DNA of 64,000 nt from Sphingomonas_R arantia (GCF_042682045.1 NZ_JBHUGS010000002.1:1157754-1221753); one strand, 5' to 3'. Shown: positions 1 through 8,467, counted from the first letter of the stretch. Program-made: numbers and translations. Notes: generated by a model from the letters alone, not told the origin.

Positions 1-904
1 TGCCTGGGACCGTAGCGGCCAACTTCACGCTCTCGTCGTCCCAGCCATTGTGTTCCATCCACGCCTGGCAACTGCCCTTCGCCAGATCGCGCACCCGGCC
101 CATATAGGCCGCCCGTTCCGCCACCGAGATGACGCCGCGCGCCTGCAACGTGTTGAAGATATGGCTCGCCTTGATCGCCTGGTCGTACGCCGGCAACGGC
201 AGCTTCGCCTCGATCAGCGCGCGCGCCTCGTCCGCCGCCAGCGTGAACTGCTTGAACAAGGTCTCGGTGTTGGCCGCCTCGAAATTATACTTCGAAAACT
301 GCTTCTCGTTCTCGAGGAACACGTCGCCATAGGTCACGCCGTCGTCGTTGAACGCCAGGTCGTACACATTGTCGACGCCCTGGATATACATCGCCAGCCG
401 CTCCAGCCCGTAGGTCAGCTCGCCCGCCACCGGCTTGCAGTCATAGCCGCCGACCTGCTGGAAATAGGTGAACTGCGTCACCTCCATCCCGTCGCACCAG
501 ACCTCCCAGCCCAGCCCCCACGCGCCCAGCGTCGGGCTTTCCCAATCGTCTTCGACGAACCGGATATCATGCGCGGTGAAATCGATCCCGATCTTCGCCA
601 GCGAGCCCAGATACAGGTCCTGCAGATCGTCCGGGCTCGGCTTCAGGATCACCTGATACTGGTAATAATGCCCCAGCCGGTTCGGGTTCTCGCCATACCG
701 CCCATCCGTCGGCCGCCGCGACGGCTGGACATAGGCCGCCTTCCACGGCTTCGGCCCCAACGCGCGCAACGTCGTCGCCGGGTGAAACGTCCCCGCCCCC
801 ATCTCCATGTCATAAGGCTGCAGGATGACGCAGCCGTGGCGGCTCCAATAGTCGTGGAGTGTCAGGATCAGGCCCTGAAAACTGAGCGGCTTGAGGTCGG
901 GCAT
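1..904 (-). CDS. glyQ: Glycyl-tRNA synthetase alpha subunit (3' end outside window)
   Basis: Class II aminoacyl-tRNA synthetase alpha chain of the bacterial alpha2beta2 GlyRS, which charges tRNA-Gly in the cytoplasm. The reverse-strand reading begins MPDLKPLSFQGLILTLHDYW and continues with QPYDMEMGAGTFHPATT and the run RYGENPNRLGHYYQYQVILK, both hallmarks of GlyQ. At least 301 codons are open down to position 2 without a stop, so the C-terminus lies off the left edge; the family is usually about 290-310 residues, so very little is missing. The partner glyS is expected just beyond the edge. The ATG at 904 is the natural start because the conserved N-terminus begins there. Confidence 0.95.
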   Translation of the reverse strand, partial: MPDLKPLSFQGLILTLHDYWSRHGCVILQPYDMEMGAGTFHPATTLRALGPKPWKAAYVQPSRRPTDGRYGENPNRLGHYYQYQVILKPSPDDLQDLYLGSLAKIGIDFTAHDIRFVEDDWESPTLGAWGLGWEVWCDGMEVTQFTYFQQVGGYDCKPVAGELTYGLERLAMYIQGVDNVYDLAFNDDGVTYGDVFLENEKQFSKYNFEAANTETLFKQFTLAADEARALIEAKLPLPAYDQAIKASHIFNTLQARGVISVAERAAYMGRVRDLAKGSCQAWMEHNGWDDESVKLAATVPG

Positions 905-982
905 GGGCGGCCTTCGGACTTTCACTAATTTAGTGATTCCCTTGCGTCAGCATGAGGCAAAGCGTCAAGGCAACGCACGACC

Positions 983-1027
983 AAGCCCCCTCGCCCCTCC
1001 GGGGAGAGGGTTGGGGAGAGGGGCTTA
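983..1027. repeat. Intergenic palindromic repeat, family A (single copy)
   Basis: The segment begins AAGCCCCCTCGCCCCTCC and ends in GAGAGGGGCTTA, so its ends are complementary. The same G/C-rich word family (GCCCCTCTCC ... GGGGTTGGGG) recurs at 18398-18513 and 29973-30090, where it forms inverted pairs. It lies in the 274-bp divergent gap between glyQ and rplY. No gene is visible in that gap. It resembles REP/BIME-type intergenic repeats of sphingomonads. Confidence 0.7.
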
Positions 1028-1178
1028 GGCTGGACAGACCCGCTACCCCGAGCGAAGCCCCCTCGCAGTCCGCACCCGCATTGCAAAATCCGCAAATTCC
1101 CGCTACGCGCGCCAATCCCCGCCATGGTCATCCCTGGAGGCGCGGCGTGGGGTCAACATCAATGTCTGGAGACATATT

Positions 1179-1841
1179 ATGAGCGATCAGCTCACACTGT
1201 CGGCCGAGACGCGCGATCGGGCTGGCAAGGGAGCCTCCCGAGCCATGCGTCGTGAAGGCCGCGTACCCGCCGTGATCTACGGCAACAAGCAGGAAGCCCT
1301 CTCGATCCACGTCGAGGAAAAGGCCCTGGTCAAGATGCTCAGCACCGGGCATTTCATGAATTCGGTCATCATGGTCGACGGCGTTGCCGGCGCCGCGATC
1401 CGCACGATTCCCAAGGATGTGCATTTCCACCCGGTCACCGACCGGCCGATGCACGTCGATTTCTTGCGCATTTCCGAACATGCCACCGTCACCGTCTCGG
1501 TGCCCGTCGTGTTCGTCGATCAGGAAGAGTCGAAGGGCATCAAGCGCGGCGGCGTGCTGAACATCGTCCAGCATGAAGTCGACCTGGTCTGCGACGCGTC
1601 CGAGATCCCGGGCGAGATCACGATCTCGCTGGCCGGCGTCGAAGTCGGCGACTCGATCCACATCAGCAACGTCACGCTGCCGAACGGCGTCACCCCGGCG
1701 ATCACCGACCGCGATTTTACGATCGCGACGATGGCCGCCCCGACGATCCCGAACGCCGAAGACGAAGCCGCCGACGAGGCGCTCGCCGCCGAGCAGTCGG
1801 CCGCTGCCGAGGCGGAAGCCGCAGCAGAGAAGGAAGACTGA
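1179..1841 (+). CDS. rplY: 50S ribosomal protein L25/general stress protein Ctc
   Basis: Binds 5S rRNA in the large ribosomal subunit. The 220-residue protein has the L25 N-terminal domain (residues 1-95, with RDRAGKGASRAMRREGRVPAVIYG), then the Ctc/TL5-type beta C-terminal domain (to about 190, including IKRGGVLNIVQHEVDL), and a long acidic Ala/Glu tail ending AAEKED. Length and the two-domain layout fit the long Ctc form. A TGGAGA motif precedes the ATG. pth follows 157 bp downstream on the same strand, the usual rplY-pth order in proteobacteria. Confidence 0.96.
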   Translation: MSDQLTLSAETRDRAGKGASRAMRREGRVPAVIYGNKQEALSIHVEEKALVKMLSTGHFMNSVIMVDGVAGAAIRTIPKDVHFHPVTDRPMHVDFLRISEHATVTVSVPVVFVDQEESKGIKRGGVLNIVQHEVDLVCDASEIPGEITISLAGVEVGDSIHISNVTLPNGVTPAITDRDFTIATMAAPTIPNAEDEAADEALAAEQSAAAEAEAAAEKED

Positions 1842-1882
1842 GGCCCCTCCCGCTCCCTTCATGGGGGCGGGACAGCTTCGGT

Positions 1883-1920
1883 CCGCCGCCACCGACGTCC
1901 CAGGGGGGCGTTGGCGGCGG
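1883..1920 (+). terminator. Stem-loop between rplY and pth (possible weak terminator)
   Basis: A perfect 9-bp inverted repeat (CCGCCGCCA at 1883-1891 and TGGCGGCGG at 1912-1920) lies between rplY and pth. It is followed by CGATCCTTTTAC, a poor T-tract, so it may attenuate rather than fully terminate, or be only a structural element. Confidence 0.35.
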
Positions 1921-1998
1921 CGATCCTTTTACAGACGGGCAACGCAAAGCGGCCCCTCGACACCCAAACGTCAGCCCACCCGAACAGGACGCCAGCAC

Positions 1999-2565
1999 AT
2001 GCAGATCTGGGTCGGCCTGGGTAATCCCGGCGCGGAATATGCGCTCCACCGTCACAATGTCGGCTTCATGGCGGTCGATGCGATCGCCGAGGTCCACGGC
2101 TTCGGCCCCTGGAAGAAGCAGTTCCAGGGCTGGCTCGCCCCCGGCCGGATCGGTCCGGACAAGGTCCTGCTGCTCAAACCCGCCACCTTCATGAACGACA
2201 GCGGCCGCGCGATCGGCGAGGCGCTGCGCTTCTACAAGCTCGGCGAGGACGCGCTTACCATCTTCCACGACGAACTCGATCTCGCCGCGTTCAAGGTGAA
2301 GGTGAAGACCGGCGGCGGCAATGCCGGCCATAACGGCCTGCGCTCCGCCGACGCGCATATCGGCAACGCCTTCCGCCGCGTCCGGATCGGCATCGACCAT
2401 CCCGGCCACAAGGACCGCGTCACCGGCCATGTCCTCGGCAACTACGCCAAGTCCGAGCTGGACCCGCTCGCCGCCATGCTCGGCGCGATCGCCGCGGAGG
2501 CCCCGCTTCTCGCAGCCCGCGACGACGTCCGCTTCATGAACGAAGTCTCGCGCCGGCTGGCCTGA
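1999..2565 (+). CDS. pth: Peptidyl-tRNA hydrolase
   Basis: Releases peptides from prematurely dissociated peptidyl-tRNA. The 188-residue product starts MQIWVGLGNPGAEYALHRHNVGF, containing the catalytic His in the HNVGF motif, and has the conserved KPATFMNDSG, HDELDL and GGGNAGHNGLRS motifs. Length is typical (about 185-195). The start at 1999 is chosen because family homology begins exactly there; the open frame extends far upstream in an unlikely Arg-rich reading that shadows rplY. It is convergent with the next genes, which lie on the minus strand. Confidence 0.97.
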   Translation: MQIWVGLGNPGAEYALHRHNVGFMAVDAIAEVHGFGPWKKQFQGWLAPGRIGPDKVLLLKPATFMNDSGRAIGEALRFYKLGEDALTIFHDELDLAAFKVKVKTGGGNAGHNGLRSADAHIGNAFRRVRIGIDHPGHKDRVTGHVLGNYAKSELDPLAAMLGAIAAEAPLLAARDDVRFMNEVSRRLA

Positions 2566-2570
2566 CCCGT

Positions 2571-3368
2571 TCAGCCGGGCATCTTCACCCGCTCGATCGC
2601 TGTGCCCGTGACCTTCCACGTCGCATCCGGCCCGGTCACCACATACAGCGGCAACCCGGTCGCGAGCGACACGAACACATGGATCTCGGTCGGCACGGGA
2701 TCGAGGATGTGGCTGACCACCAAGGCGGCGGGCTTCGCGCCATCCGGCCCACGGCCGCCCAACGCGATACAGCTCTTCGTAAACGGCCGTTGCGCCACGA
2801 CCTTGCCGGCCTGCGAAACCTCGATCCGGTAATGCCCCCCCGCCGGATAGCCCACACCATCGGTATGCGGTGATAGCAGATAACCGATATACGGCCCGCC
2901 GCTCGTTTCGGGCGGCAGGATCACGCTGTTGAACGCTGCCGGCGCGCACGGACGCAGGCCCAACTGCATCATCCGGTCGCGGACCCGGCTCTGCGTGACC
3001 AGCTCGGGCGCCAGATTGCGCGCGGCGTCCGCCGCTCAGACGCGCTTGTTATCGACCGAGTGTCCATCGGTGTCGGCCGTAAAGATCTTATAGGGCGTCG
3101 CACCCGTCATCCCGTAATAGGTCACGGTCAGCCGCCCCTTCGCAGCGGGTACGACCACCCAGCCGCGCACTTCCCGCTTCTGCGCGTCCGAAATCGTCGC
3201 CATCGCCACATCCGTCGTCACCCACGCCGCCTGGTCGTAGGCGTAGATGCTCTTCCCCCGCGCAAGCGCCCGCTCGATCGCCGCCCGTTCCCCGACATCC
3301 GCCGCAACGGCCGGCACCGCCATACATGCGATCGCCACAGCGCCGCCCAAAGTCCGTATACCCGCCAT
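2571..3368 (-). pseudogene. Exported hypothetical protein interrupted by one in-frame TGA
   Basis: Two reading frames, 3036-3368 and 2571-3035, lie in the same frame, separated only by a TGA at 3036-3038. The first part starts MAGIRTLGGAVAIACMAVPA, a clear signal peptide cleaved after AVAA, behind a strong GGGGGAG ribosome site. It contains IYAYDQAAWVTTDVAM and ends DGHSVDNKRV. The second part (AADAARNLAPELVTQSR..., then PCAPAAFNSVILPP, GGHYRIEVSQ and DPVPTEIHVFVSLATG) has no good start near its beginning; the first ATG is at 2972. I recall sphingomonad exported proteins of about 250 residues carrying both halves as one chain, so this looks like one gene with a nonsense codon. Readthrough or a sequence error are alternatives. 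Confidence 0.7.
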
Positions 3369-3519
3369 GCCACTCCCCCCGGATTTCGGGCGAACATGAC
3401 GGACCCGGTGGCAACCGGTCCACTCGTTTCTTGACGGCGCGCCTTCGAGCTTCAGGCGCACGCTCGCGACCGTTGACACGCGCCTGTATCGAAGGCCCGG
3501 CCTCCACGATCCGGACAGG

Positions 3520-3551
3520 AAAAAGCCGGCCCACGGTTTCCCGCGGCCGGC
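3520..3551 (-). terminator. Rho-independent terminator of the DUF4142 gene
   Basis: On the minus strand GGCCGGC-loop-GCCGGCC-like arms (plus-strand GCCGGCC at 3525-3531 and GGCCGGC at 3545-3551) are followed by TTTTTCC. It sits about 70 bp downstream of the stop codon of the minus-strand gene at 3624. Confidence 0.7.
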
Positions 3552-3623
3552 CTTTCCCGTCTCGACCAAGCCGAAACACCTAACCTATTGGCGGCGGAAC
3601 CTCAGGCCCCGCCGCCCGCAAGA

Positions 3624-4181
3624 TCACATGCCCGACATCGCCGTCGTGGTCATCTGCTTCACGTGCATCAGGTGACGCTCGATCACCGGCACCGCGGTGC
3701 TGGCAACCTGCTTCAGCGCCGGATCGGTGCCGTCGGTCGCGTAACCGCCATGCAGCGCCCAAGCCGTCTGATGCGCCTGCATCTGCTGCTGCAGGTACAG
3801 ATCGTCGAAGCTCGCCTTCGGTGCCTTCTTCAGCAATGCGATCTTCGCCTCGTTGCCGGTCGACATGCGCGTGCCGGGCTTCGCGATCGTGCGGTCCGGG
3901 TTCTTCAGCGCCGCCATCAGAGTCTTGGTGGTCGCGGTATGATCCGCCACCATCTCGCGCGCGAACGCCTTCACGTCGGGGCGCTGCGCCTTCGACATCG
4001 CCAGCTTGCTTGATGCGATCTCGTACATGTCGCTGTCCGCGGCCAGCTTGACATAGTCGGTGGCCGACGTCGCGGTCATCGGCTGAACGCCGACATCGGT
4101 CGGGCTCATCGTCTGGGCCATCGCCGCACCGCTCGTCGCCAGCATCATCGCGCCGGCAATCATCATCATGCGCTTCATCAT
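3624..4181 (-). CDS. DUF4142 domain-containing exported protein
   Basis: The 185-residue protein begins with a signal peptide (MMKRMMMIAGAMMLATSGAA, cleavage after AMA-Q). The mature part matches the DUF4142 pattern: an all-helical, ferritin-like four-helix fold with DYVKLAADSDMYEIASSKLA, FAREMVADHTATTKTLMAAL and ERHLMHVKQM, where the His and Glu residues sit at helix positions typical of the family. The function is unknown; the location is probably periplasmic. The start is placed at the Met-Met pair at 4181 because the signal peptide begins there. A terminator follows at 3520-3551. Divergent from ychF. Confidence 0.85.
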   Translation of the reverse strand: MMKRMMMIAGAMMLATSGAAMAQTMSPTDVGVQPMTATSATDYVKLAADSDMYEIASSKLAMSKAQRPDVKAFAREMVADHTATTKTLMAALKNPDRTIAKPGTRMSTGNEAKIALLKKAPKASFDDLYLQQQMQAHQTAWALHGGYATDGTDPALKQVASTAVPVIERHLMHVKQMTTTAMSGM

Positions 4182-4339
4182 GTTTACCTTAAAACTCTGT
4201 ATCGAATGGCTGCCCAACACCGCGCGTCCACCGCTTGTTCCGCCCGGCACGGCTGGCGTCCGCGCGCGGTCCGGGCTATTCGCCCCGCAAACCGCGGCGT
4301 CACGCCGGCGGATCCGAACGCGTACAGGACGAACATCTT

Positions 4340-5440
4340 ATGGGTTTCCGCTGCGGCATCGTCGGGCTTCCGAACGTCGGCAAGTCCACCCTTTTCAACG
4401 CGCTGACCGAGACCGCGGCGGCGCAGGCGGCGAATTATCCGTTCTGCACGATCGAACCCAATGTCGGCCAGGTCGCGGTGCCCGACCCGCGGCTCGACAC
4501 GATCGCCAAGATCGGCGGCTCGGCCAAGATCATCGAAACGCAGCTCGGCTTCGTCGACATCGCCGGCCTCGTCCGCGGCGCGTCGAAGGGCGAAGGGCTC
4601 GGCAACCAGTTCCTCGCCAACATCCGCGAAGTCGACGCGATCGTCCACGTCCTGCGTTGTTTCGAGGATGGCGACGTGACGCATGTCGAAGGCAAGGTCG
4701 ATCCGATCGCCGACGCCGAGACGGTCGAGACCGAACTGATGCTCTCCGACCTCGAAAGCCTCGAAAAGCGCGTCCCCGCCGCGCAGAAAAAGGCGACGCA
4801 GGGCGACAAGGAAGCCAAGGTCGCCGCCTCCGTGCTCGGCCAGGCGCTCGACCTGCTGCGCGAGGGCAAGCCCGCCCGCCTGACCGTGCCGAAGGACGAG
4901 GATGAAGCCCGCGTCTTCGCGCAGGCGCAGTTGCTCACCTCCAAGCCCGTGCTGTACGTCTGCAACGTCGACGAAGCCGCCGCCGCCGACGGCAACGAAC
5001 TCAGCGCGCGCGTCGCGGTGAAGGCCGCCGCCGAAGGTGCCAAGTCCGTCGTCGTCTCCGCCGCGATCGAGGCAGAGATCGCCACCATGGCGCCCGCCGA
5101 CCGCGTCGAATTCCTGTCCGACCTCGGCCTGACCGAAACCGGCCTCGCCCGCGTGATCCGCGCCGGCTACGACCTGCTCCACCTGCTCACCTTCTTCACC
5201 GTCGGCCCGAAGGAAGCCCGCGCCTGGACGATCGAGCGCGGCTCGAAGGCCCCGCAAGCCGCCGGCGCGATCCACACCGATTTCGAACGCGGCTTCATCC
5301 GCGCCGAAACGATGGCCTATGACGACTATGTCGCGTTGGGCGGTGAAGCGGCGGCGCGCGACGCCGGCAAGCTGCGCTCCGAAGGCAAGGACTATGTCGT
5401 CGCGGATGGCGACATCCTGCTCTTCCGCTTCAACGTCTGA
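4340..5440 (+). CDS. ychF: Redox-regulated ATPase YchF (OBG-like)
   Basis: Universally conserved ATPase of the Obg family that binds ribosomes and is linked to oxidative stress. The 366 residues start MGFRCGIVGLPNVGKSTLFN (P-loop GLPNVGKST). They contain DIAGLVRGASKGEGLGNQFL (G2/G3) and NVDE in place of the NKxD guanine motif, which explains ATP preference. A coiled-coil insert lies near residues 140-190 (LESLEKRVPAAQKKA). The C-terminal TGS domain includes LLTFFTVGPKEARAWTI and ends in DGDILLFRFNV. Length is exactly that of the family. The ATG at 4340 is the only start matching the conserved N-terminus. Confidence 0.98.
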   Translation: MGFRCGIVGLPNVGKSTLFNALTETAAAQAANYPFCTIEPNVGQVAVPDPRLDTIAKIGGSAKIIETQLGFVDIAGLVRGASKGEGLGNQFLANIREVDAIVHVLRCFEDGDVTHVEGKVDPIADAETVETELMLSDLESLEKRVPAAQKKATQGDKEAKVAASVLGQALDLLREGKPARLTVPKDEDEARVFAQAQLLTSKPVLYVCNVDEAAAADGNELSARVAVKAAAEGAKSVVVSAAIEAEIATMAPADRVEFLSDLGLTETGLARVIRAGYDLLHLLTFFTVGPKEARAWTIERGSKAPQAAGAIHTDFERGFIRAETMAYDDYVALGGEAAARDAGKLRSEGKDYVVADGDILLFRFNV

Positions 5441-5477
5441 TCAGGCGGGGGTCACGTTCGACTGAACCGCGCCCCCC

Positions 5478-5546
5478 ACCCCGTTTGGTTCGAGCCTGTC
5501 GAGAACTTCGCGCAGGTTTCTCCCAGGCCTGGGCCAAACGGAACAC
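5478..5546. repeat. Intergenic imperfect palindrome
   Basis: CCGTTTGG at the left and CCAAACGG at the right flank a core with TTCGAGCCTGTCGAGAAC, a word often found in sphingomonad intergenic repeats. It lies between the convergent ychF and ogt genes. No gene is visible here. Confidence 0.45.
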
Positions 5547-5593
5547 CCCGGTCGACCAAGGAAACCGGGTCCGCCAGATCCCGGCACCCAGAC

Positions 5594-6091
5594 CTAGTCG
5601 AACAAGTCCCCCCGCCCGCTTTCCAGCCGCAACAACTGCGCCTTCACCGCCATCCCACCCGCAAACCCGGTCAACGCCCCCGCCGCCCCCACCACCCGGT
5701 GGCACGGCACGATGATCGACACCGGGTTGCGCCCGTTCGCCGCCCCCACCGCCCGCGAAGCGTCCGGCCGCCCGATCTGCCGCGCGATCGCGACATAGCT
5801 CCGCGTCTCGCCATAGGGGATCGTCCGCAACGCCGCCCAGACCTCCCGCTGGAACGCCGTCCCGCGCAGATCGAGCGGCACATCGAACGAAGTCGCGCGC
5901 CCGGCGAAATAGTTCGCCAACTGCGCCGCCGCCTCGTCGAGTATGGGATGCGGAACACCCTCCGGCCCGGCGACCAGCCGCACCCGCCGCGGCTCGTCAT
6001 CCGGCCACAGGACGGCCGCCAGACCCGCATCGCTCGCCATCAGCGTCAACATCCCGACCGGTGACGGAACCACACGACTGACCAGTTCCAT
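5594..6091 (-). CDS. ogt: Methylated-DNA--[protein]-cysteine S-methyltransferase
   Basis: Suicide repair enzyme that transfers the alkyl group of O6-alkylguanine to its own cysteine. The active-site PCHR motif lies in NPVSIIVPCHRVVGAAGALT, preceded by the DNA-binding helix-turn-helix segment GETRSYVAIARQIGRPDASR and the arginine-finger region RAVGAANGRNP. About 165 residues with the usual N-terminal RNase H-like fold (VPSPVGMLTLMASDAGLAAV). The start at 6091 has GGAGG at good spacing; in-frame starts at 6106 (ATG) and 6115 (TTG) would add 5 or 8 residues. Confidence 0.93.
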   Translation of the reverse strand: MELVSRVVPSPVGMLTLMASDAGLAAVLWPDDEPRRVRLVAGPEGVPHPILDEAAAQLANYFAGRATSFDVPLDLRGTAFQREVWAALRTIPYGETRSYVAIARQIGRPDASRAVGAANGRNPVSIIVPCHRVVGAAGALTGFAGGMAVKAQLLRLESGRGDLFD

Positions 6092-6281
6092 CCCCGCCTC
6101 CGCCATTCGCCGCAATCCTAGCAGCGCTACGGCGTCCGATCACTCCCCGGATCGGAACTCATATCCCGCACAAGTCTGAGCGCGCCCGCGCCGGTCCGGG
6201 AGCCGAGGCTGGACCGCACCGGATGTCTTCGCCATCATCGTATTCAGGCCTGCGCAAGTCAGGCTCTTACGGGAGACGGAC

Positions 6282-6746
6282 ATGGCATGGTTCGATGATT
6301 TCGCAGTCGGGCAGACCGCCGCCTTTGGCCGCTATGTCGTCGACCGCGACGAGGTCCTGGACTTCGCCCGGAAATACGACCCCCAACCCTTCCACCTCTC
6401 CGACGAAGCCGCCGCCGAGACCCATTTCGGCCGGCTCGCCGCCAGCGGATGGCACAGCACCGCGATGACGATGGCGATGATCGTCGCGAACATGGGCGAC
6501 GACGGCGATGTCGGCGGCAGCCTGGGCGCGGCCGGAATCGATGAACTGCGCTGGCTCCGCCCCGTCCACCCCGGCGACGTCCTGCGCTGCGAAACGGAGA
6601 TCGTGACGGTCACCCCGTCCCGCAGCCGCCCCGACCGCGGAGCCGTCCGCACTCGCGTCACAGTCCTGAACCAGGATGACGTCCCCGTCCTGACGTTCAT
6701 CCCCACCGCCCTCTTCCGCCGCCGCCCGACCCAACCGGAAGCGTGA
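6282..6746 (+). CDS. MaoC family dehydratase
   Basis: Hot-dog fold enzyme of the (R)-specific enoyl-CoA hydratase/MaoC type, acting on acyl-CoA thioesters. The 154-residue protein has the catalytic Asp/His region FARKYDPQPFHLSDEAAAET (D and H of the hydratase motif) followed by FGRLAASGWHSTAMTMAM and the strand LRWLRPVHPGDVLRCETEIV. A GGGAGA ribosome site precedes the ATG. The exact substrate cannot be told from sequence. No fatty-acid genes adjoin it; it appears monocistronic. Confidence 0.85.
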   Translation: MAWFDDFAVGQTAAFGRYVVDRDEVLDFARKYDPQPFHLSDEAAAETHFGRLAASGWHSTAMTMAMIVANMGDDGDVGGSLGAAGIDELRWLRPVHPGDVLRCETEIVTVTPSRSRPDRGAVRTRVTVLNQDDVPVLTFIPTALFRRRPTQPEA

Positions 6747-7015
6747 AGCCTGCAACTTGGAAAGTCCTGCGCGAACTCGCGACCCCGTCACAAACATTCC
6801 GTCGTCGCGGACCTGACCCGGGATCGCGCTTCAAACGCCGAACCCCGCCTCAAGGGGCGGAAGACGCACTCTTGGAAGCCGGCCGACTGATTCACGGTCG
6901 TTCACTTGGCAGGAATGCCTGCGTAGTCGGATAATTCCCCAACTCTCGGGACAGTCTCAGTGGCGTTAGCGACGCACACTCGATAATTCCGACCGGAACA
7001 GCCAATTCGAGCACT
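6747..7015. other. Gene-free stretch upstream of the sigma-54 promoter
   Basis: No convincing coding frame is present here; the open frames on either strand are composition shadows with no family signal. The right end adjoins the sigma-54 promoter at 7016-7031, so this stretch is where upstream activator sites for an RpoN activator would be expected, but I could not define one. Confidence 0.5.
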
Positions 7016-7031
7016 TGGCACGGTCCCTGCA
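7016..7031 (+). promoter_or_regulatory. Sigma-54 (RpoN) -24/-12 promoter
   Basis: The sequence TGGCACGGTCCCTGCA matches the sigma-54 consensus TGGCACG-N4-TTGCA at every position but one (C for T before TGC), with invariant GG and GC dinucleotides at correct spacing. Transcription would start about 12 bp downstream, near 7042, leaving a leader of about 55 nt before the ATG at 7098. Confidence 0.8.
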
Positions 7032-7097
7032 AACACCTGGATGTTGCCGCGATCGACGCGGCACCGGCCACCGGCCGACAGCCAAGGGACCACCGCC

Positions 7098-7553
7098 ATG
7101 TTCGATTTCGTCCGCTCCGACGCCCAGCGTATCGCTGTTTCCGCCGCCGGCGCGCTCCTCTTCTCCGGCCTCTGCATCAGCGGCGCGATCGCCCCGGCAC
7201 AGGCGTCCGCCGCCCCCGCGACCGTGTCCGCATGGCAGGCCGACGCCGCCGACCGGCTCGACGCCGCAATGGTGACGATGCCGGCCAATGCGCGCAGCTT
7301 CGCTCGCACGGACGCTGCGATCGCCGGGACGGTCGCACCGGATGGCACGCTGTCCGACGCACAGATCGTGCAGAGCAGCGGCAGCCGCACCACCGATGCC
7401 GCGCTGCTGTCCCGCGCCGCCCGGCTTCGCCTCTCGCCGCTTCCGGCCGAAGCCACGACCCGGAACGTCGTGCTGCGGGTCGCCCTGACCGGCAACGATC
7501 GGGCCCGCTCGCTCCGCCAGCCACGCGTGGCTGTCCGCTACGCCGCGCGCTGA
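7098..7553 (+). CDS. Exported TonB C-terminal-like domain protein
   Basis: The 151-residue protein has an N-terminal hydrophobic segment (AVSAAGALLFSGLCISGAIA, cleavage near AQASA-A), so it is exported or anchored. The rest resembles the TonB C-terminal domain: GTVAPDGTLSDAQIVQSSGS is the classic V-x-DG-x-L-x-x-x-V-xx-SSG pattern, then DAALLSRAARLRLSPLP. It lacks the Pro-rich spacer of true TonB, so it is more likely a small TonB-like/energy-transducer-like domain protein of unknown role. A strong sigma-54 promoter lies 56-82 bp upstream, so it should require an RpoN activator. The ATG at 7098 follows GGGACCACCGCC. Convergent with petC. Confidence 0.75.
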   Translation: MFDFVRSDAQRIAVSAAGALLFSGLCISGAIAPAQASAAPATVSAWQADAADRLDAAMVTMPANARSFARTDAAIAGTVAPDGTLSDAQIVQSSGSRTTDAALLSRAARLRLSPLPAEATTRNVVLRVALTGNDRARSLRQPRVAVRYAAR

Positions 7554-7561
7554 AACGAAAA

Positions 7562-7590
7562 GGGGCGGCCCGTCGCCGAGCCGCCCCCTT
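7562..7590 (-). terminator. Terminator of the petABC operon (convergent region)
   Basis: GGGGCGGC (7562-7569) and GCCGCCCC (7580-7587) form a strong stem. On the minus strand it is followed by TTTTCGTTTC, fitting termination of petC; in the other direction the tail is CCTTCGTC, so it may also stop the TonB-like gene. Confidence 0.8.
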
Positions 7591-7609
7591 CGTCTGGCAG
7601 AAACCGAGA

Positions 7610-8446
7610 TCAGCCCTGCGGCAGCGGCTTGGCCTTCTTGTCCGCCCAGATGTTCTGGTACGCGAAGTAGGCCAGCGTCGTCGCCAGCAGCAGGAACAGG
7701 ATTACCGCCACGCCCGTGCGCTTGCGGTTCTCCAGCTTGGGCTCCGCGGTCCAGATCAGGAACGCGGACACATCCTGCGCCATCTGGTCCACCGTCGGCT
7801 TGGTGCCGTCGGCATACGAAACCTGACCCTCCGCCACCAGCGGCGGCGGCATTGCGATGTTCAGGTTCGCATAGACCGGGTTGTAGTACAGCCCCGGGCC
7901 CGGCCGTGCTTCGGCCGGCAGGTCGGCCGGCGGCTTGCGGTAACCGGTCAGCAGGCCGTGGACATATTCGGCATGCCCCTCGCGCGCCTTGGTCATCAGC
8001 GACAGGTCCGGCGGAAGCGCATTGTTGTTCGCGGCCCGCGCGGCGACTTCATTGGCATAGGGGCTGGGGAACATGTCGGACGGGATCGCCTTCCGCGTCG
8101 CGGGCTCACCCGTGTCCGGATTCACCGACGGCACTTCGATCGCCCAGTTCTTGGCGATCGCCTTCACTTCCGGCGCGGTGAAGCCCAGGTCGGTCAGATC
8201 GCGGAACGCCACATGACGCAGCGAATGGCAGGCGGCGCACACTTCCTTGTACACCTGGAACCCGCGCTGCAGCTGCTGCCGGTCGAACCGACCGAACGCG
8301 CCGTCACTGGCGAACGCCACTTCCTGCGGCTCCACATGGAAGTGATGCGCGGTATTCTCGACCGCGGGTTGGCGCGGGATGAGCATGGCGACGACGAGCG
8401 CCATGACGAAGACGAGCCCTGCAAGGAAGGCAATGATGCGAACCAT
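7610..8446 (-). CDS. petC: Cytochrome c1 of the cytochrome bc1 complex
   Basis: Membrane-anchored c-type cytochrome that takes electrons from the Rieske protein in complex III. The 278 residues have an N-terminal signal or anchor helix (IIAFLAGLVFVMALVVAML), the haem-binding CAACH at residues 70-74, the axial Met region NIAMPPPL, and a C-terminal membrane anchor (GVAVILFLLLATTLAYFAY) before KKAKPLPQG. It is the last gene of the minus-strand operon petA-petB-petC, 21 bp after petB, and ends at a strong terminator. Confidence 0.96.
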   Translation of the reverse strand: MVRIIAFLAGLVFVMALVVAMLIPRQPAVENTAHHFHVEPQEVAFASDGAFGRFDRQQLQRGFQVYKEVCAACHSLRHVAFRDLTDLGFTAPEVKAIAKNWAIEVPSVNPDTGEPATRKAIPSDMFPSPYANEVAARAANNNALPPDLSLMTKAREGHAEYVHGLLTGYRKPPADLPAEARPGPGLYYNPVYANLNIAMPPPLVAEGQVSYADGTKPTVDQMAQDVSAFLIWTAEPKLENRKRTGVAVILFLLLATTLAYFAYQNIWADKKAKPLPQG

Positions 8447-8467
8447 CTAATACGACTCCCTTGGGGT

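Noticed and set aside
2571..2972. Independent 133-residue protein starting at 2972
   Set aside because: The coding signal continues in frame upstream of that ATG to the TGA at 3036, so a start there would cut a conserved region.
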